DNA from: Capsicum annuum
Taxonomy: Eukaryota; Streptophyta; Magnoliopsida; Solanales; Solanaceae
Assembly (NCBI RefSeq): GCF_002878395.1
Contig: NC_061114.1
Span: 160,775,433-160,839,432, forward strand
DNA: 64,000 nucleotides
Reading direction: 5' to 3'
The notes under the pieces were generated by a model. It was not told the origin of the DNA, ran no database searches, and was given only the letters and a program-made list of their open reading frames with translations. Within the stretch, counting starts at the first letter, position 1; each line of letters begins with the position of its first letter. Below, one piece after another: positions 29,770 through 40,087 of this stretch. The translations under genes and the position numbers were made by a program.

Positions 29770-31375
29770 TTTTGTTAGTACTGATCACTTCAATTGTAAA
29801 TGTGAAATTTAATATATTTAAAACTAGTCTTCGAATCTCTTTTGTTGTAACTGAATTTTGTATTTTCTTTGTTAACCACCAGCGTACCTGTGTATTATCT
29901 GTTCGTACAATAAATTTGTTATATACAATATATGGCTCAAATGCTAATAAACATTTATATAATGAACATAATTTTTTCCTATTTATTTCCCATTTTATTT
30001 CTGTCTCGTTAAACGTACCTGAGTAATATCTACAATGGTGTTCTATTTTTTCTGCTTCATATCGATATTTAAGTACTCCTCCGTAACTATATTCACTTGC
30101 ATCTGCTTCTACTATATATATAAATTTTCTATTTTCATCTGGAAATTGTAATTTTGGTAATTCCTTACAAAGTAATTTTATTTTTTGAACTTGTTTTTTA
30201 TCTTTTTCATCATAATTATATTCTATATCCTTTTTTAATTTTTTCTGCAGTGGTTTTAAGGTTTCTGCCAATTTTGGAATATATTCTCTTACTTGGTTTA
30301 CTAATCCTAAAAATGATTGTAATTTCTTTTTTGTATCTAATTCTTCTTTCGAATTTATTATTTTTTGTACTATATGTTGTTGCATTTTTACTCCACTTTT
30401 ATCTATTTGTATTCCTAAAAATTCTATCTGGTTTTTCATAATTTCAGCTTTCTTTTTGCTTAGACTTATTCCTGATTTTTCTATTATATCTGTGAACTGT
30501 TCTAATAATTTTAAATGTTCTTCTTTAGTTTTTGTATATAATAATATATCATCTATGTATACTATACAATTAGATAATTGTTTAAAATAATTATCCATAA
30601 AATGTTGATATCTACCTGGTGCATTTTTATATCCAAATGGTAACACGTTCCATTCATAAAATCCTTGTGGTACCGTAAATGCGGTTAATTCTTTAGATTC
30701 TTCTTCTAGCTTTAGGTGGTAAAATCCTGATTTACAATCAAATTTGCTAAAATAATTATATCCTTGGATTTGTCGTATTTTTAATATCTTATTTGGTATC
30801 GGATAATTATATGTTATAGTTTTTGCATTTAAATTTCTATAGTCAATAACCATCCTACTTTTTCCTCTTTTTTGTTCACTATGTTTATTTACTATAAATG
30901 CTGGACTATTATGTTTGCTATTACTTTTTTGTATATATTGTTTTTCTAATAATTCGTCTATGTGCATTTTAAATTCTTTTAAATCATCAAAATTATATGT
31001 TAATGGTTTTTGTGTTATTATGCTATTCTTATCTATTAATTCAATTTTTATAGTAGTTTTGTGTTTTTCCCATCCTTTTAATGGATCTTCACTATATAAT
31101 TGTTCTAATTTTTTCTGAATTATTTCTATTTTATTTATTAAAAATATAGTTATTTTTGTTTTATTTATCGAAAATACTACTAGTTCTACTGTATCTTCAG
31201 TATTTTTTATATTTTCTAACTTTTGTGTAATTTTTTCACTTCCTTTTATCCAATCAGTTTTCTTTCTTATTTTATTATTAACTCTTTTTGCTCTTACTTT
31301 TTGTTTGCATGGTGTTGTAAACCACCAGTCTGTTTTGGTTAATATATGTGGGTATAATTTATCTAAAAATGGCAT
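29726..31375 (-). CDS. Pararetroviral reverse transcriptase-RNase H, open frame
   Basis: The 549-codon open frame begins at MPFLDKLYPH, the end of the protease domain (preceded in frame by DILLG), then holds the full RT. Landmarks are YRNLNAKTITYNYPIPNK, FSKFDCKSGFYHLKL, FTVPQGFYEWNVLPFGYKNA and the catalytic YIDDILLYTK. RNase H follows with EADASEYSYGGVL, NETEIKWEINRKKL and RTDNTQ, ending NVIADYISR. All expected catalytic Asp/Glu positions appear present. In the intact virus this frame continues upstream into protease and movement protein; here TAA at 31448-31450 cuts it off. Minus-strand codon use is strongly AT-rich, like the rest of the copy. Confidence 0.95.
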   Translation of the reverse strand: MPFLDKLYPHILTKTDWWFTTPCKQKVRAKRVNNKIRKKTDWIKGSEKITQKLENIKNTEDTVELVVFSINKTKITIFLINKIEIIQKKLEQLYSEDPLKGWEKHKTTIKIELIDKNSIITQKPLTYNFDDLKEFKMHIDELLEKQYIQKSNSKHNSPAFIVNKHSEQKRGKSRMVIDYRNLNAKTITYNYPIPNKILKIRQIQGYNYFSKFDCKSGFYHLKLEEESKELTAFTVPQGFYEWNVLPFGYKNAPGRYQHFMDNYFKQLSNCIVYIDDILLYTKTKEEHLKLLEQFTDIIEKSGISLSKKKAEIMKNQIEFLGIQIDKSGVKMQQHIVQKIINSKEELDTKKKLQSFLGLVNQVREYIPKLAETLKPLQKKLKKDIEYNYDEKDKKQVQKIKLLCKELPKLQFPDENRKFIYIVEADASEYSYGGVLKYRYEAEKIEHHCRYYSGTFNETEIKWEINRKKLCSLYKCLLAFEPYIVYNKFIVRTDNTQVRWWLTKKIQNSVTTKEIRRLVLNILNFTFTIEVISTNKNVIADYISRQSYTD

Positions 31376-31660
31376 TCCTAAAAGTATATCTTTTGATGTT
31401 AATTCATAATTATAAATTTCTTCTATTGTTAATATCTTATCCCATACTTATATTTTTACATTCCTAGCTTTATAAGTAATTAAGCTTCCTTCATTATTAA
31501 ATCTTTTAACTATTATTGGTGTTTTTAGTTTATCCCATTTGCTTTCTGGTAAGCAATTATATCTACATAAATTAGCTTCTGCTCCTGTATCTATCATAGG
31601 CATATAATATCTACTGTAATATCCTTCTACTACTATCTTCATTAATACATATATCTTCAT
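31376..31660 (-). pseudogene. Aspartic protease domain (second, DTG-bearing module)
   Basis: MIDTGAEANLCRYNCLPESK carries the canonical D-T-G-A catalytic triplet of caulimovirid proteases, and KDILLGMPFL marks the end of the fold. Between them an in-frame TAA (31448-31450) interrupts the domain. Upstream, a one-base frame change at 31661 separates it from the preceding segment. In the virus it frees the polymerase from the polyprotein. Confidence 0.88.
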
Positions 31661-31661
31661 T

Positions 31662-31973
31662 TCATGTTAAGGCTCTTTTTAAGAATAACTTTTCTTTGTT
31701 ATATGTTAAGGTTAATTGTGTATGTTCTATATTATATGGTTTTACTTGTTCTAACCATTTTATTCCTAATATTATATCTGCTTTTTGCATTTCTTCCTTT
31801 ACTTCGAATTCTATTTTTATTTTTCTAACTCCTAACATTATTTCTTTTTCTGCTATTTTTTGATTATTTATTAAACTTCTTGGTAGATCTGGGCATATAT
31901 CATTGTCAGTTTTTATTTCTTCATTTTTTACTAGATATTTTGGTATATGATTTTCTTCTTGTCCTGTATTCAA
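31662..31973 (-). pseudogene. Protease-like segment with NTG in place of DTG
   Basis: The frame, continuous with the movement-protein frame upstream, reads ILLNTGQEENHIPKYLV and, 75 residues on, KADIILGIKWLEQVKPYNIE. The spacing of (D/N)TG and IILG-x-x-WL mimics a whole retropepsin domain, with Asn at the catalytic Asp. It therefore looks like a second, possibly non-catalytic, protease fold ahead of the true one. The frame ends at TGA (31662-31664). Confidence 0.6.
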
Positions 31974-32339
31974 AAGTATTAAATATTCTTTTTCATTTAT
32001 TTTTCCCGTTATGTAATATTGGTTTAAATTACTTATTGAATTTGTTTCATAACTTGTTCTTTTTGATGAGCTTGATGATTCTGGTTTTTCATTAGCTATT
32101 CTTTTCGTTGTACTTATTCTATCATTTACTATTTCTAAATTTTCTTCTGTATCTATGTCTCTATAGGTATAATCATTATAATCTATTGTTTTTACTATTT
32201 GTTCGAATGGGCTTTCTATTTGTATTTTGTTAATCTTATTTTTTCCTGTTATTTTATGTTTTGTTGTTAATACATATAGATTTTTACATCTTGCTGTAAA
32301 TATTTTACTTCCTGGGGTTAATTCTATTCCTGATATTTT

Positions 32340-32903
32340 TCAATATAATACTAATGATTTATCTATATTCCTATCTGTTACTGCTACTGAATAATTTGCA
32401 CTTATTATAAAGTTAAATTTTTGGTATATTAGATTTCCTTTTACGGCAGTTATTATGCTTTTTTCTATAGGTTTTATAATTCTATCGTCTGCTAAATATA
32501 ATTCTATTGGTGTCTCTATTCCTTCTCTAAAACATGCTTTTATTAATATCTCTGTACCTCCAAGGTGTACATATTTTATTGGATCTCCTTTACTTTTTAT
32601 ATCATTTATTTCTTTATTAATTATTCTTTTTGTTACCAGTGGTATACTAGCTTTTCCTTTTGCATATCTGCAGTCTATTACATGTTCTTTTTGGCATACT
32701 ACATAATATTCATCTTTTTTTCTAGTAAAAATATTTTTTATTGTTGGTATTTTAAATATTTTCTCTACACTTAAATCTAATTCTTTTCCTTTTATTTCAT
32801 CAAATATATTACTGTCAAATATTATTTTTTGTTCTGTTCCTTCATCATTTAAATATTCTTCCTTTGTTATTATTTTTATATCTTCTTCAGTCATTTGTTT
32901 CAT
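32340..32903 (-). pseudogene. Movement protein (30K family), cut by a stop
   Basis: The frame begins 17 bases inside the end of the coat-protein frame and holds the 30K core of caulimovirid movement proteins: IKYVHLGGTEILIKACFREG, PIELYLADDRI, then NLIYQKFNFIISANYSVAVT. TGA at 32340-32342 interrupts it, but the same frame stays open for about 120 more codons (to 31974) with recognisable movement-protein tail (PGSKIFTARCKNLYVLTTKH) and a polar linker into the first protease-like segment. In the virus this domain mediates cell-to-cell transport through plasmodesmata. Confidence 0.88.
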
Positions 32904-34662
32904 CTATTTCGCTATCTATTTCATTATCTGTTTCGTTTTCTGAAATTTCATATATACTATCTTCACTTTCTAATTCATAATCTATATAATCTATCTGCAT
33001 ATATTCGGTATTATCTATTTTTATTTCTGATATTTGTTTATTTTTTGGGTTTTTAGGTAATTTACAATCTCTAGCTAAATGTCCTAATTTTCCACAATTA
33101 TAACAAGTACATTCTTTTATAGATTTCTTCTTTCTATATGGTCTTTTATGTTTATAATTTTTTACGTAATATCTTTTTCTTGGTTTCTTATATTTATATT
33201 TCGATTTTTTATATTTTTTATATTTCTTATGTCTTTTTCTTTTCTTATAATATCTTTCTTCGCATCCAAATTGGGGTGCTATTTTATTTTTGCAACAAGC
33301 TAAATTTCTTATTAATGTTTTTTCCATTTTTAATTCTTCTCTATATTTTTCACATAAGTTTCTATACCATTGTTGTAAATATTTTATTCTTGCTCCTAAC
33401 GTATCTACTATTTTTGCTTCTTCCCAACTTTTTATTATTTTTGAACTAAATGGCTCGGGTAATTTATTAAAATATAATTTTCTTATTTCTTTACTTTCTT
33501 CTATACTATATGCTCCTTTGTAATAATATTCTTTAAATGCGCAAGTATATTCATCTATATAACACATATTACATATTGCTAATTTTAACATTAAATTTCT
33601 ATTTGTATCTTTTTCTTCATTTTGTTCTTCTTCGATTGTTGTCGTACTACCAAATTCATCTTTTATAGCTGTTTCATATTTTTTTAATAATTCTATAGAT
33701 GTTAGTTTAGTTGTTGTCGATGATGTTCCTTCTATAGGTTTGTTAGTTCTTAATACTTTTTTGCTATTTTCGGTTAGATTTGCAAACCATAGTTTTACTG
33801 ATCCTATTAGTGTTTTTTCTATATATTCCGGTGCATCTGTTATATTTATATTATTATCTAATAATTGTTTTGTCATATATCCTATCCATAATTGTATAGT
33901 TTTTTCTGTATCTATTACACAGTCTAGATCTAAAAAGTTATAATTTTTATTCACTATTTGTTTTGGTACCCATTTATCATATTCATTATATTTTTTAAAC
34001 TTATTCTTATAATATATAGGTTTTCTTATTTTCGTTGTTTTAGGTATTATATTTTCATTTTCTTTTTTGTCAAGAGTATTTATTTCTGTTTGGGTATTTT
34101 CTAAGTTTTCCTCATTAATTTTTTGTTCTTCATTGATTTCTAAATTTTTTGTATTTGTTAATATTTCTGTGTATGTTTCACTATCTTCGGACTCATAATT
34201 ATCTGTCTCTTCAATATCTATATTATTTATTTCTAATTCTTCATTTTTTATTTCTAATTTTTCCTTAAATTGATTTATCTCATTTAGTAATTTCTGTTCT
34301 CTATCTTTTTCTTCTTTTTCTTTTTGTCTTTGTTCATACAGTTCTTTTAACATTTGTAATTCTTTTTCTAATTCAGCAATTCTACTATTTTTGGTTTCTT
34401 CTATTTTTCGTATTTCTTCCGTAGTTTGTTGTTTTATTTTTTCTATTTCCTTTTTCCTATCTATCTCTTCATTTTCTTTTTCTATTCTTACCATTGCTGT
34501 TAATTTATCTTCTAATTTTAATTCTTCTTTTTCTAACATTAGATATAAATGTTCACCTATTTTCTTATATCTTCGTCCTAGATTAGAAAATACTATTTTT
34601 ATTTTTGATCCTTCGTAGTTTTCATATATTTTTTCATCTATTATAAATTCTTCTTTATTCAT
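32887..34662 (-). CDS. Coat protein with coiled coil and zinc knuckle, intact frame
   Basis: The 591-aa open frame starts MNKEEFIIDEKIYENYEGSK. Residues about 60-150 form a long Lys/Glu coiled coil, followed by an acidic stretch. The central part includes LDLDCVIDTEKTIQLWIGYM and LIGSVKLWFANLTENSK, which resemble caulimovirid capsid cores. A very basic Lys/Arg/Tyr block (about 465-515) precedes the zinc knuckle CYNCGKLGHLARDC (C-x2-C-x4-H-x4-C), and the tail is acidic again. That order (acidic, core, basic, knuckle, acidic) is the hallmark of these coat proteins, which package viral DNA. The whole frame lacks stops. Confidence 0.92.
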   Translation of the reverse strand: MNKEEFIIDEKIYENYEGSKIKIVFSNLGRRYKKIGEHLYLMLEKEELKLEDKLTAMVRIEKENEEIDRKKEIEKIKQQTTEEIRKIEETKNSRIAELEKELQMLKELYEQRQKEKEEKDREQKLLNEINQFKEKLEIKNEELEINNIDIEETDNYESEDSETYTEILTNTKNLEINEEQKINEENLENTQTEINTLDKKENENIIPKTTKIRKPIYYKNKFKKYNEYDKWVPKQIVNKNYNFLDLDCVIDTEKTIQLWIGYMTKQLLDNNINITDAPEYIEKTLIGSVKLWFANLTENSKKVLRTNKPIEGTSSTTTKLTSIELLKKYETAIKDEFGSTTTIEEEQNEEKDTNRNLMLKLAICNMCYIDEYTCAFKEYYYKGAYSIEESKEIRKLYFNKLPEPFSSKIIKSWEEAKIVDTLGARIKYLQQWYRNLCEKYREELKMEKTLIRNLACCKNKIAPQFGCEERYYKKRKRHKKYKKYKKSKYKYKKPRKRYYVKNYKHKRPYRKKKSIKECTCYNCGKLGHLARDCKLPKNPKNKQISEIKIDNTEYMQIDYIDYELESEDSIYEISENETDNEIDSEIDETND

Positions 34663-34709
34663 TTTATTATGAATAGGTCATGTTGATATACATATTCTAA
34701 ACTATCTAT

Positions 34710-34871
34710 TTATGATTCTAATTTTGATATTTCATCTTTTTGTGTATCTATTGAATTTTTACTAACTCCGGCAAATATATTATAATGTAGTCTTTCTATT
34801 CTTATTTTTAATTCTTTACGTTTTTCAGAAATAATTTGTTTTAATTCTTTATATCGTTGTACTTTATTCAT
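34710..34871 (-). CDS. Viral 53-aa coiled-coil frame
   Basis: ATG at 34871 opens a 53-codon frame (MNKVQRYKELKQIISEKRKE...) ending TAA at 34710-34712. It begins eight bases after the stop of the 81-aa frame and ends 47 bases before the coat-protein ATG. Composition and heptad spacing suggest a coiled coil like B1/B2. Too short for confident assignment, but the gene packing supports it. Confidence 0.5.
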   Translation of the reverse strand: MNKVQRYKELKQIISEKRKELKIRIERLHYNIFAGVSKNSIDTQKDEISKLES

Positions 34872-34879
34872 TTTAAATT

Positions 34880-35125
34880 TTATTTATAATATCTCGGTGG
34901 ATATCTAAATCTAATTTTATCATAATTAAGTGGTATATGTTTCATTCTTCTAGATTTTAAATGTGTTATTAATTTTGATTCAATACTAGATATTAATGTA
35001 ATTAAGTAGGCTAGTTTTTGTGGATTTTCTTTTGTTTTATTTAGACTTATATATTCTGAATAATTACTAATTAAAGATTTTTTAATTTTTCTAAAAGCTT
35101 CTCTATTTTTAAATGGTCTTCGCAT
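34880..35125 (-). CDS. Viral 81-aa basic frame
   Basis: First ATG frame after the 5' junction in viral sense, beginning MRRPFKNREAFRKIKKSLIS. It is strongly basic at both ends (SRRMKHIPLNYDKIRFRYPP near the C-terminus). Position, between the primer-binding site and the coat protein, matches the small first ORF of related viruses. Function unknown. No break. Confidence 0.6.
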   Translation of the reverse strand: MRRPFKNREAFRKIKKSLISNYSEYISLNKTKENPQKLAYLITLISSIESKLITHLKSRRMKHIPLNYDKIRFRYPPRYYK

Positions 35126-35214
35126 AATTAATTAATTATAAGTAAATTGTTTTAACTCTAAATCTAATTTTGACTCTAACATAATTTTGACTCTAACTCT
35201 AAATCTAATATATA

Positions 35215-35249
35215 TCTCTTCCGTACTGTTTAAATTGCTGTGCTCTGAT
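35215..35249 (-). repeat. 35-bp terminal repeat of the viral copy (right)
   Basis: Identical to 26635-26669. In viral sense this is the 5' end of the integrated copy and it begins ATCAGAGC, inside the primer-binding site. Host-like sequence starts at 35250. Confidence 0.95.
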
Positions 35250-36018
35250 GGCCGATGTATACCATCAATACTCCAAATGCCACACAGGTGCGATGCAATC
35301 AAAAGTTAACCTACCAAAGTAGTACTTCGCACAGATCTTCTTTAATAAAATAAAAATGCTAAACAAAAGGAGTGTCGAACTGTCTCCTTTGTTAAAAGAA
35401 AGAGCAAATCGCTAAAAAACAAGTTCAACTTCATTCAAATCCAACTCAAAGTTTGTCTGCAGGTATTAATGTTAATTTTTTTTTCTGCTAATCAGGTCAT
35501 TTCTTATCTTCACATAAATAAGTTTTAGTTAAAAGAATTACAAGCCTCTTTCAAATAATAATCTTGTTAACATGGATAAGTCTTTTAAAGAAAACTAATA
35601 TTCGTATTCACGCGATGCGCGGTGAACTAATCATAAAATTTTATTGATTTTATGTGTCAAATACATAAATCAACTTATTTCAGTTTAGTTTTTGAACACA
35701 AATATTCACATAAGTTTGATTAAAAAAATGCCTTATAATAGTTTTTTTTATTAATTTGATTTTCTTAGACTGTTTTTTTTAATTTCATATAAATGTGATA
35801 CTTTTGATAAGGTTATAGGATCTTTTTCTTAATATTAATTTTTTGGAATGCTTAAACAATTACAGTGATAGAAGAGGTGTAATCATCACTTAAATTATCC
35901 GGTTATTGCGTAGCATGTTTTAAAATTAATCATATTAAATTTACATCCACCGTTATAATTTTTAGATGTTCTGATTTTCTTACAGGGTGTTTTGTTTTCC
36001 ATATATGTGTGTTATGTA
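35250..36018. other. Spacer between viral copy and Helitron
   Basis: Nothing recognised. AT-rich, no ORF of note. Confidence 0.5.
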
Positions 36019-36395
36019 TCTATATATATATAAAAGCAAAACAATATCAAGACAAAATGCCACATGTCAAGCTATTATAATAGCCACGTGGCAATTTTTA
36101 GAACATAACTTAATAATGTTGTAATAATAATGTATTAAAAAATTTAAAATATTTGAATTTGAAAATATATTATTCTTTAATTAAAAAAAAGATTTCATTA
36201 GCTTAAAAATAGAAATTCATGGTTGAAAAGTTTTGAATGAACTTTTACTCTTTCATTTTATCTCTTTAAAAATTCAAATAAATATTATAAAATTATTTAA
36301 ATATAATTTATGTAAGTATTAAATAAAATTTAAAAATATAATAATAATATTATTAATAAATAATAACAGTAAAATTAATAGTAGTAGTGCGTAAC

Positions 36396-36396
<1 letters not shown>

Positions 36397-36442
<46 letters not shown>
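36397..36442. repeat. (AAT)n microsatellite
   Basis: About 15 uninterrupted AAT units inside the Helitron. Confidence 0.9.
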
Positions 36443-37272
36443 GTAAATAGTAGTAGTGACAATACATATAATAGAAACAGTAATAGGAGTAGTGGTAGTA
36501 GTATTTAAAGTTTTTGAATTAAAGAATATTAAATATTTAAATTCAACAATATTAAGGTTTTAGAAGAAGAAAGAAATTCATTTATTTTAAACTAGGAACC
36601 TAAAATTAAATAGTTCTAACAAACTCTTACTATTTCATAAACTTATCCTTTACAAATATTATTTGAAATATATTTAACTATTAAATCAAAGATAAATATT
36701 AATCTAATAATAATAATAATAATAGTAATAGTAGTAATAGTAGTAGGTGGTCTATACAAATATATTTGAATATATTCTATAAAAATAAAAATTAAAAGAT
36801 ACAAAATTTTTGAATAATTTATAAAACAACTCGAAGGGACAAAACATATTAATTTGATTTTATTGTATGTAGTAATAGGGGTGGAAAAAATAATTATTAA
36901 ATAAAAGATAAGAACTGGAAATAATTAAAAAGTACTTCTCATTAGGAGTTGTTTTACGTTGAAGAAGTATTTATAATAAGAAATAATAATATTACATTTT
37001 AAAGGAGAAGGAAGAGAAATGATTTTTTTATTTTGTTAGTATTTATTATAAAAGATATTGATTAATATTATTGATTTCAAATATTTCTCTTAATTGAAAT
37101 ATATATTTAAGATAAGCATGTTAAATTTGAAAAAAAAAAAAGAATAAGGAAAAATATTTAACTTACATTTGAATTTAAATTTAAATAAGTAGTTGAATTG
37201 AAATAGAATTCTACCTCCTTAATCTCTTTTATATATACTCATTCATATACTGATATATACGGTTAAGATAAC

Positions 37273-37486
37273 ATGGCAAGCCACGGTAATGACAACCTTT
37301 CTAGCAGTGGCCAAGCTCAGGTAATCATTAATTAATTAGTACTCTATATATTGATAATAATTACTAAAGATTGATCCATATTTAAACTAAAGTTCTGTTT
37401 TTTTTCAATTGCAGATGAGAAAAGATAGCTCAAACACACCTTCTGATGTCCATAATTAGGGCCAAAGCCCCAACTTCCTTCAAGAG
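37273..37486 (+). pseudogene. Captured two-exon gene fragment in the Helitron
   Basis: ATG at 37273 starts exon 1 (MASHGNDNLSSSGQAQ, to 37320). A GT...AG intron with a T-rich 3' end (37321-37414) follows, then exon 2 (37415-37486), in phase, reading MRKDSSNTPSDVHN, a TAG stop, and GQSPNFLQE up to another GT donor. A TATATATA box lies about 40 bases before the ATG. Exon-intron grammar plus promoter in a Helitron suggests a captured host gene start. The 5' part (TTCTACCTCCTTAATCTCTT) is duplicated in degenerate form near 40260. Confidence 0.5.
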
Positions 37487-38187
37487 GTAATTTATAATAC
37501 GCCTTTAATTTCTCACTAAATTGTAGCTGTGCATTAGGGATTTAGAGCAGGATTCAACATATATACATATATATATATATAGTAATTTATTAAATTTTTT
37601 AATAAATATTCGAGTTAAACTCATAATTTTAACATTTTAAGTAATAAATTCAGTACCGGAAATTTTAAGTAAATATATTCAATTTAAAGCCTAAATTCAT
37701 ATCTAATTTACTCTCTATTGCTTTGATTTGAACTCTTATATGTGTTCAATATCCTGAATATTAAATTTACAAAACCAGTAACTTAAATGATTAGTGAGTT
37801 CAGTTCAGGAATATCCTGAATTTATGAAGTTCGAAATTTTGAATCTGTCTGTGTTAATAGTAGGTACGTTCGAATTGTATTGATTTGGTATTTATAGAAA
37901 TTTTAATTTTTACTTAGTAGGCATTTATTACTATTATTACTTAACTTCTCCTATATATACTTCTACAATTATAATGCATAGGACGAAGCATATTTTATTA
38001 CTATTATTACTATTACTATTATTATTATTGATAAATAAAAATTATATATATTTTTGGTGTATAAACTTATCCTTACTTGCAATTATTTTAAAGTTGAAAA
38101 TATAAATTAGAATTTAATAATTAAATTCAACGTATATATCTACTTGAAATACCTTTATATATTTAAGTTGTCAATTGATTTTTATAT

Positions 38188-38270
38188 AAAAAAAAAAAAA
38201 AAGGAAAAAAAAAAAAAAAAAAAAAAAAAATTTTTTCAAAAAAAAAAAGTAAAAAAAAAAAAAAGGTAAA
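38188..38270. repeat. Poly(A) tract
   Basis: An interrupted A-run of about 80 bases, low complexity. Confidence 0.9.
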
Positions 38271-39182
38271 TTAGTAAAAGATAATTCAGAGATTGTTAGT
38301 TTTAAATTGAAAATAATTATAAAATAAAACTATAAATTGAAAATAGTTAGTTATCACACTAGAGAGTTTTAATTGGACTCTTATTGTTGTTTAACCAATC
38401 ATATAAAATGTTTTCTTTTTTTGTGAATTTCAATTGGATATAAAATATCTTCTTAAAGATAAATAAATTTTTGTAAAAAAATAATATTAGATTTATTTAT
38501 TCCATATATATCAAATTGATATTAATAAGCAGGACAAGAAACCACGTGGCAAAATATTAAAAAGCCACGTGGCAATTTTTAGGACATAACTTAATAATGT
38601 TGTAATAATAATCTATTAAAATATTATAACCAATATTATTCTTTATTTTTTAAAAAGATTTCATTAGCTTAAAAATAGTAGTATTTACTGTAGCAGTAGA
38701 TTATTTTTTAATCCATAGCATAATAATAAAAATAGTATAAGATAATAATAATAAGAAACAAAATAATAATACGTATATATATACTAATATTAGTAGTAGT
38801 GATAGTAGTAATATATTATATTTTAATAATAGTAGTAGTAGTAGTAATAATAATAATAATAATCTCATTGGTTTTAAAATATTATTTCAGTTCAAATATA
38901 TAAATTATTAGGTAAATATACATCACATTTTAGATTGTTGAATTGGTGTTAAATTTTGAATTTCAAATAGAAGGTACAGATTCTGTTAAATATTGAAAAC
39001 AAACTCTATACTAGATAAAGTTGAATTTGAACTAACTAAAATATAAATTTGAATTTGAATTTAAATGATAAAAAATAGTAAATTTTTAAAATATTAGGCT
39101 TTGTAAATAAAAAAAAAGATTCTCATTAACTTTAAACTAGAAATCTATAGTTAAAGAGTCCTAAATAAACTCAAACTATTTC

Positions 39183-39260
<78 letters not shown>
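39183..39260. repeat. (AAT)n microsatellite
   Basis: About 26 AAT units, followed by TAG repeats. The following 170 bp recur near 39860-40100. Confidence 0.95.
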
Positions 39261-39424
39261 TAGTAGTAGTAGTAATACATATATAATTGTAGGTGTTAGC
39301 AGTAGATTATTTTTGAATCAATAGCATAATAATAACAATAGTATAATATAATAATAATAATAATAAAATAAAAAATATTATATTTTAATACATTTGATCA
39401 AATTTTAAAAGAAAGATAAAATAT

Positions 39425-39466
<42 letters not shown>

Positions 39467-39859
39467 CTCTTTGGTTTCAAATTATTATCTCAATTCAAAT
39501 ATATACATTATTAGGTAGATATACATCACATTTTTTAAAAAAAAAGGATAAACAAGAACAATAACAAACTAAATCTTTTTTAACAAATTAAGATAAAGAT
39601 AAAATTTGCTGAATATTAGATTGTTGAATTGGTGTTAAATTTTGAATTTTAAATAGAAGTTACAGATTCCGTTAACTATTGAAAACAAACTGTATACTAG
39701 ATAAAGTTGAATTTGAACTAACTAAAGGATAAATTTGAATTTAAATGATAAAAAATATTTAAATTTGAAAATATTAGGCTTTTAAATAAATAAAAAAGAT
39801 TCTCATTAACTTTAAACTAGAAATCTATAGTTAAAGAGTCCTAAATAAACTCTAACTAT

Positions 39860-39861
<2 letters not shown>

Positions 39862-39920
<59 letters not shown>

Positions 39921-40026
39921 GTAAATNNNNNNNNNNNNNNNNNNNNNNNNNNNNNNNNNNNNNNNNNNNNNNNNNNNNNNNNNNNNNNNNNNNNNNNNNN
40001 NNNNNNNNNNNNNNNNNNNNNNNNNN

Positions 40027-40087
<61 letters not shown>
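39862..40087. repeat. (AAT)n microsatellite containing an assembly gap
   Basis: AAT units run into N at 39927 and resume at 40027. The flanking text (TCATTAACTTTAAACTAGAA before, CTCATTGGTTTCAAATTATT after) repeats that around the 39183 and 39427 tracts, so the assembler probably collapsed or stopped in a duplicated segment. Confidence 0.9.
39927..40026. other. Assembly gap, 100 N
   Basis: Exactly 100 N, the conventional placeholder for a gap of unknown size. Confidence 0.99.

Larger units (their letters stand above)
26635..35249 (-). mobile_element. Endogenous pararetrovirus, solendovirus-like (Caulimoviridae)
   Basis: An 8.6-kb viral genome is read on the minus strand. Its parts in transcript order from the promoter are: TATA box, poly(A) signal, four small frames, tRNA-Met primer-binding site (26662-26673), then, from the other end, two small frames, coat protein, movement protein/protease/RT/RNase H, and transactivator. 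The arrangement with a separate zinc-knuckle coat protein, a movement protein fused to the polymerase and a C-terminal transactivator fits Solendovirus. The ends share a 35-bp direct repeat next to the primer-binding site. Breaks seen are TGA (32340-32342), a frame change at 31661, and TAA (31448-31450). All lie in the movement-protein/protease section; the other large frames are open. No integrase exists in this family, so integration was by host repair. Confidence 0.93.

Noticed and set aside
33138..34618. Several Phe/Leu-rich plus-strand frames
   Set aside because: Antisense shadows of the Lys/Glu-rich viral coat-protein frame.
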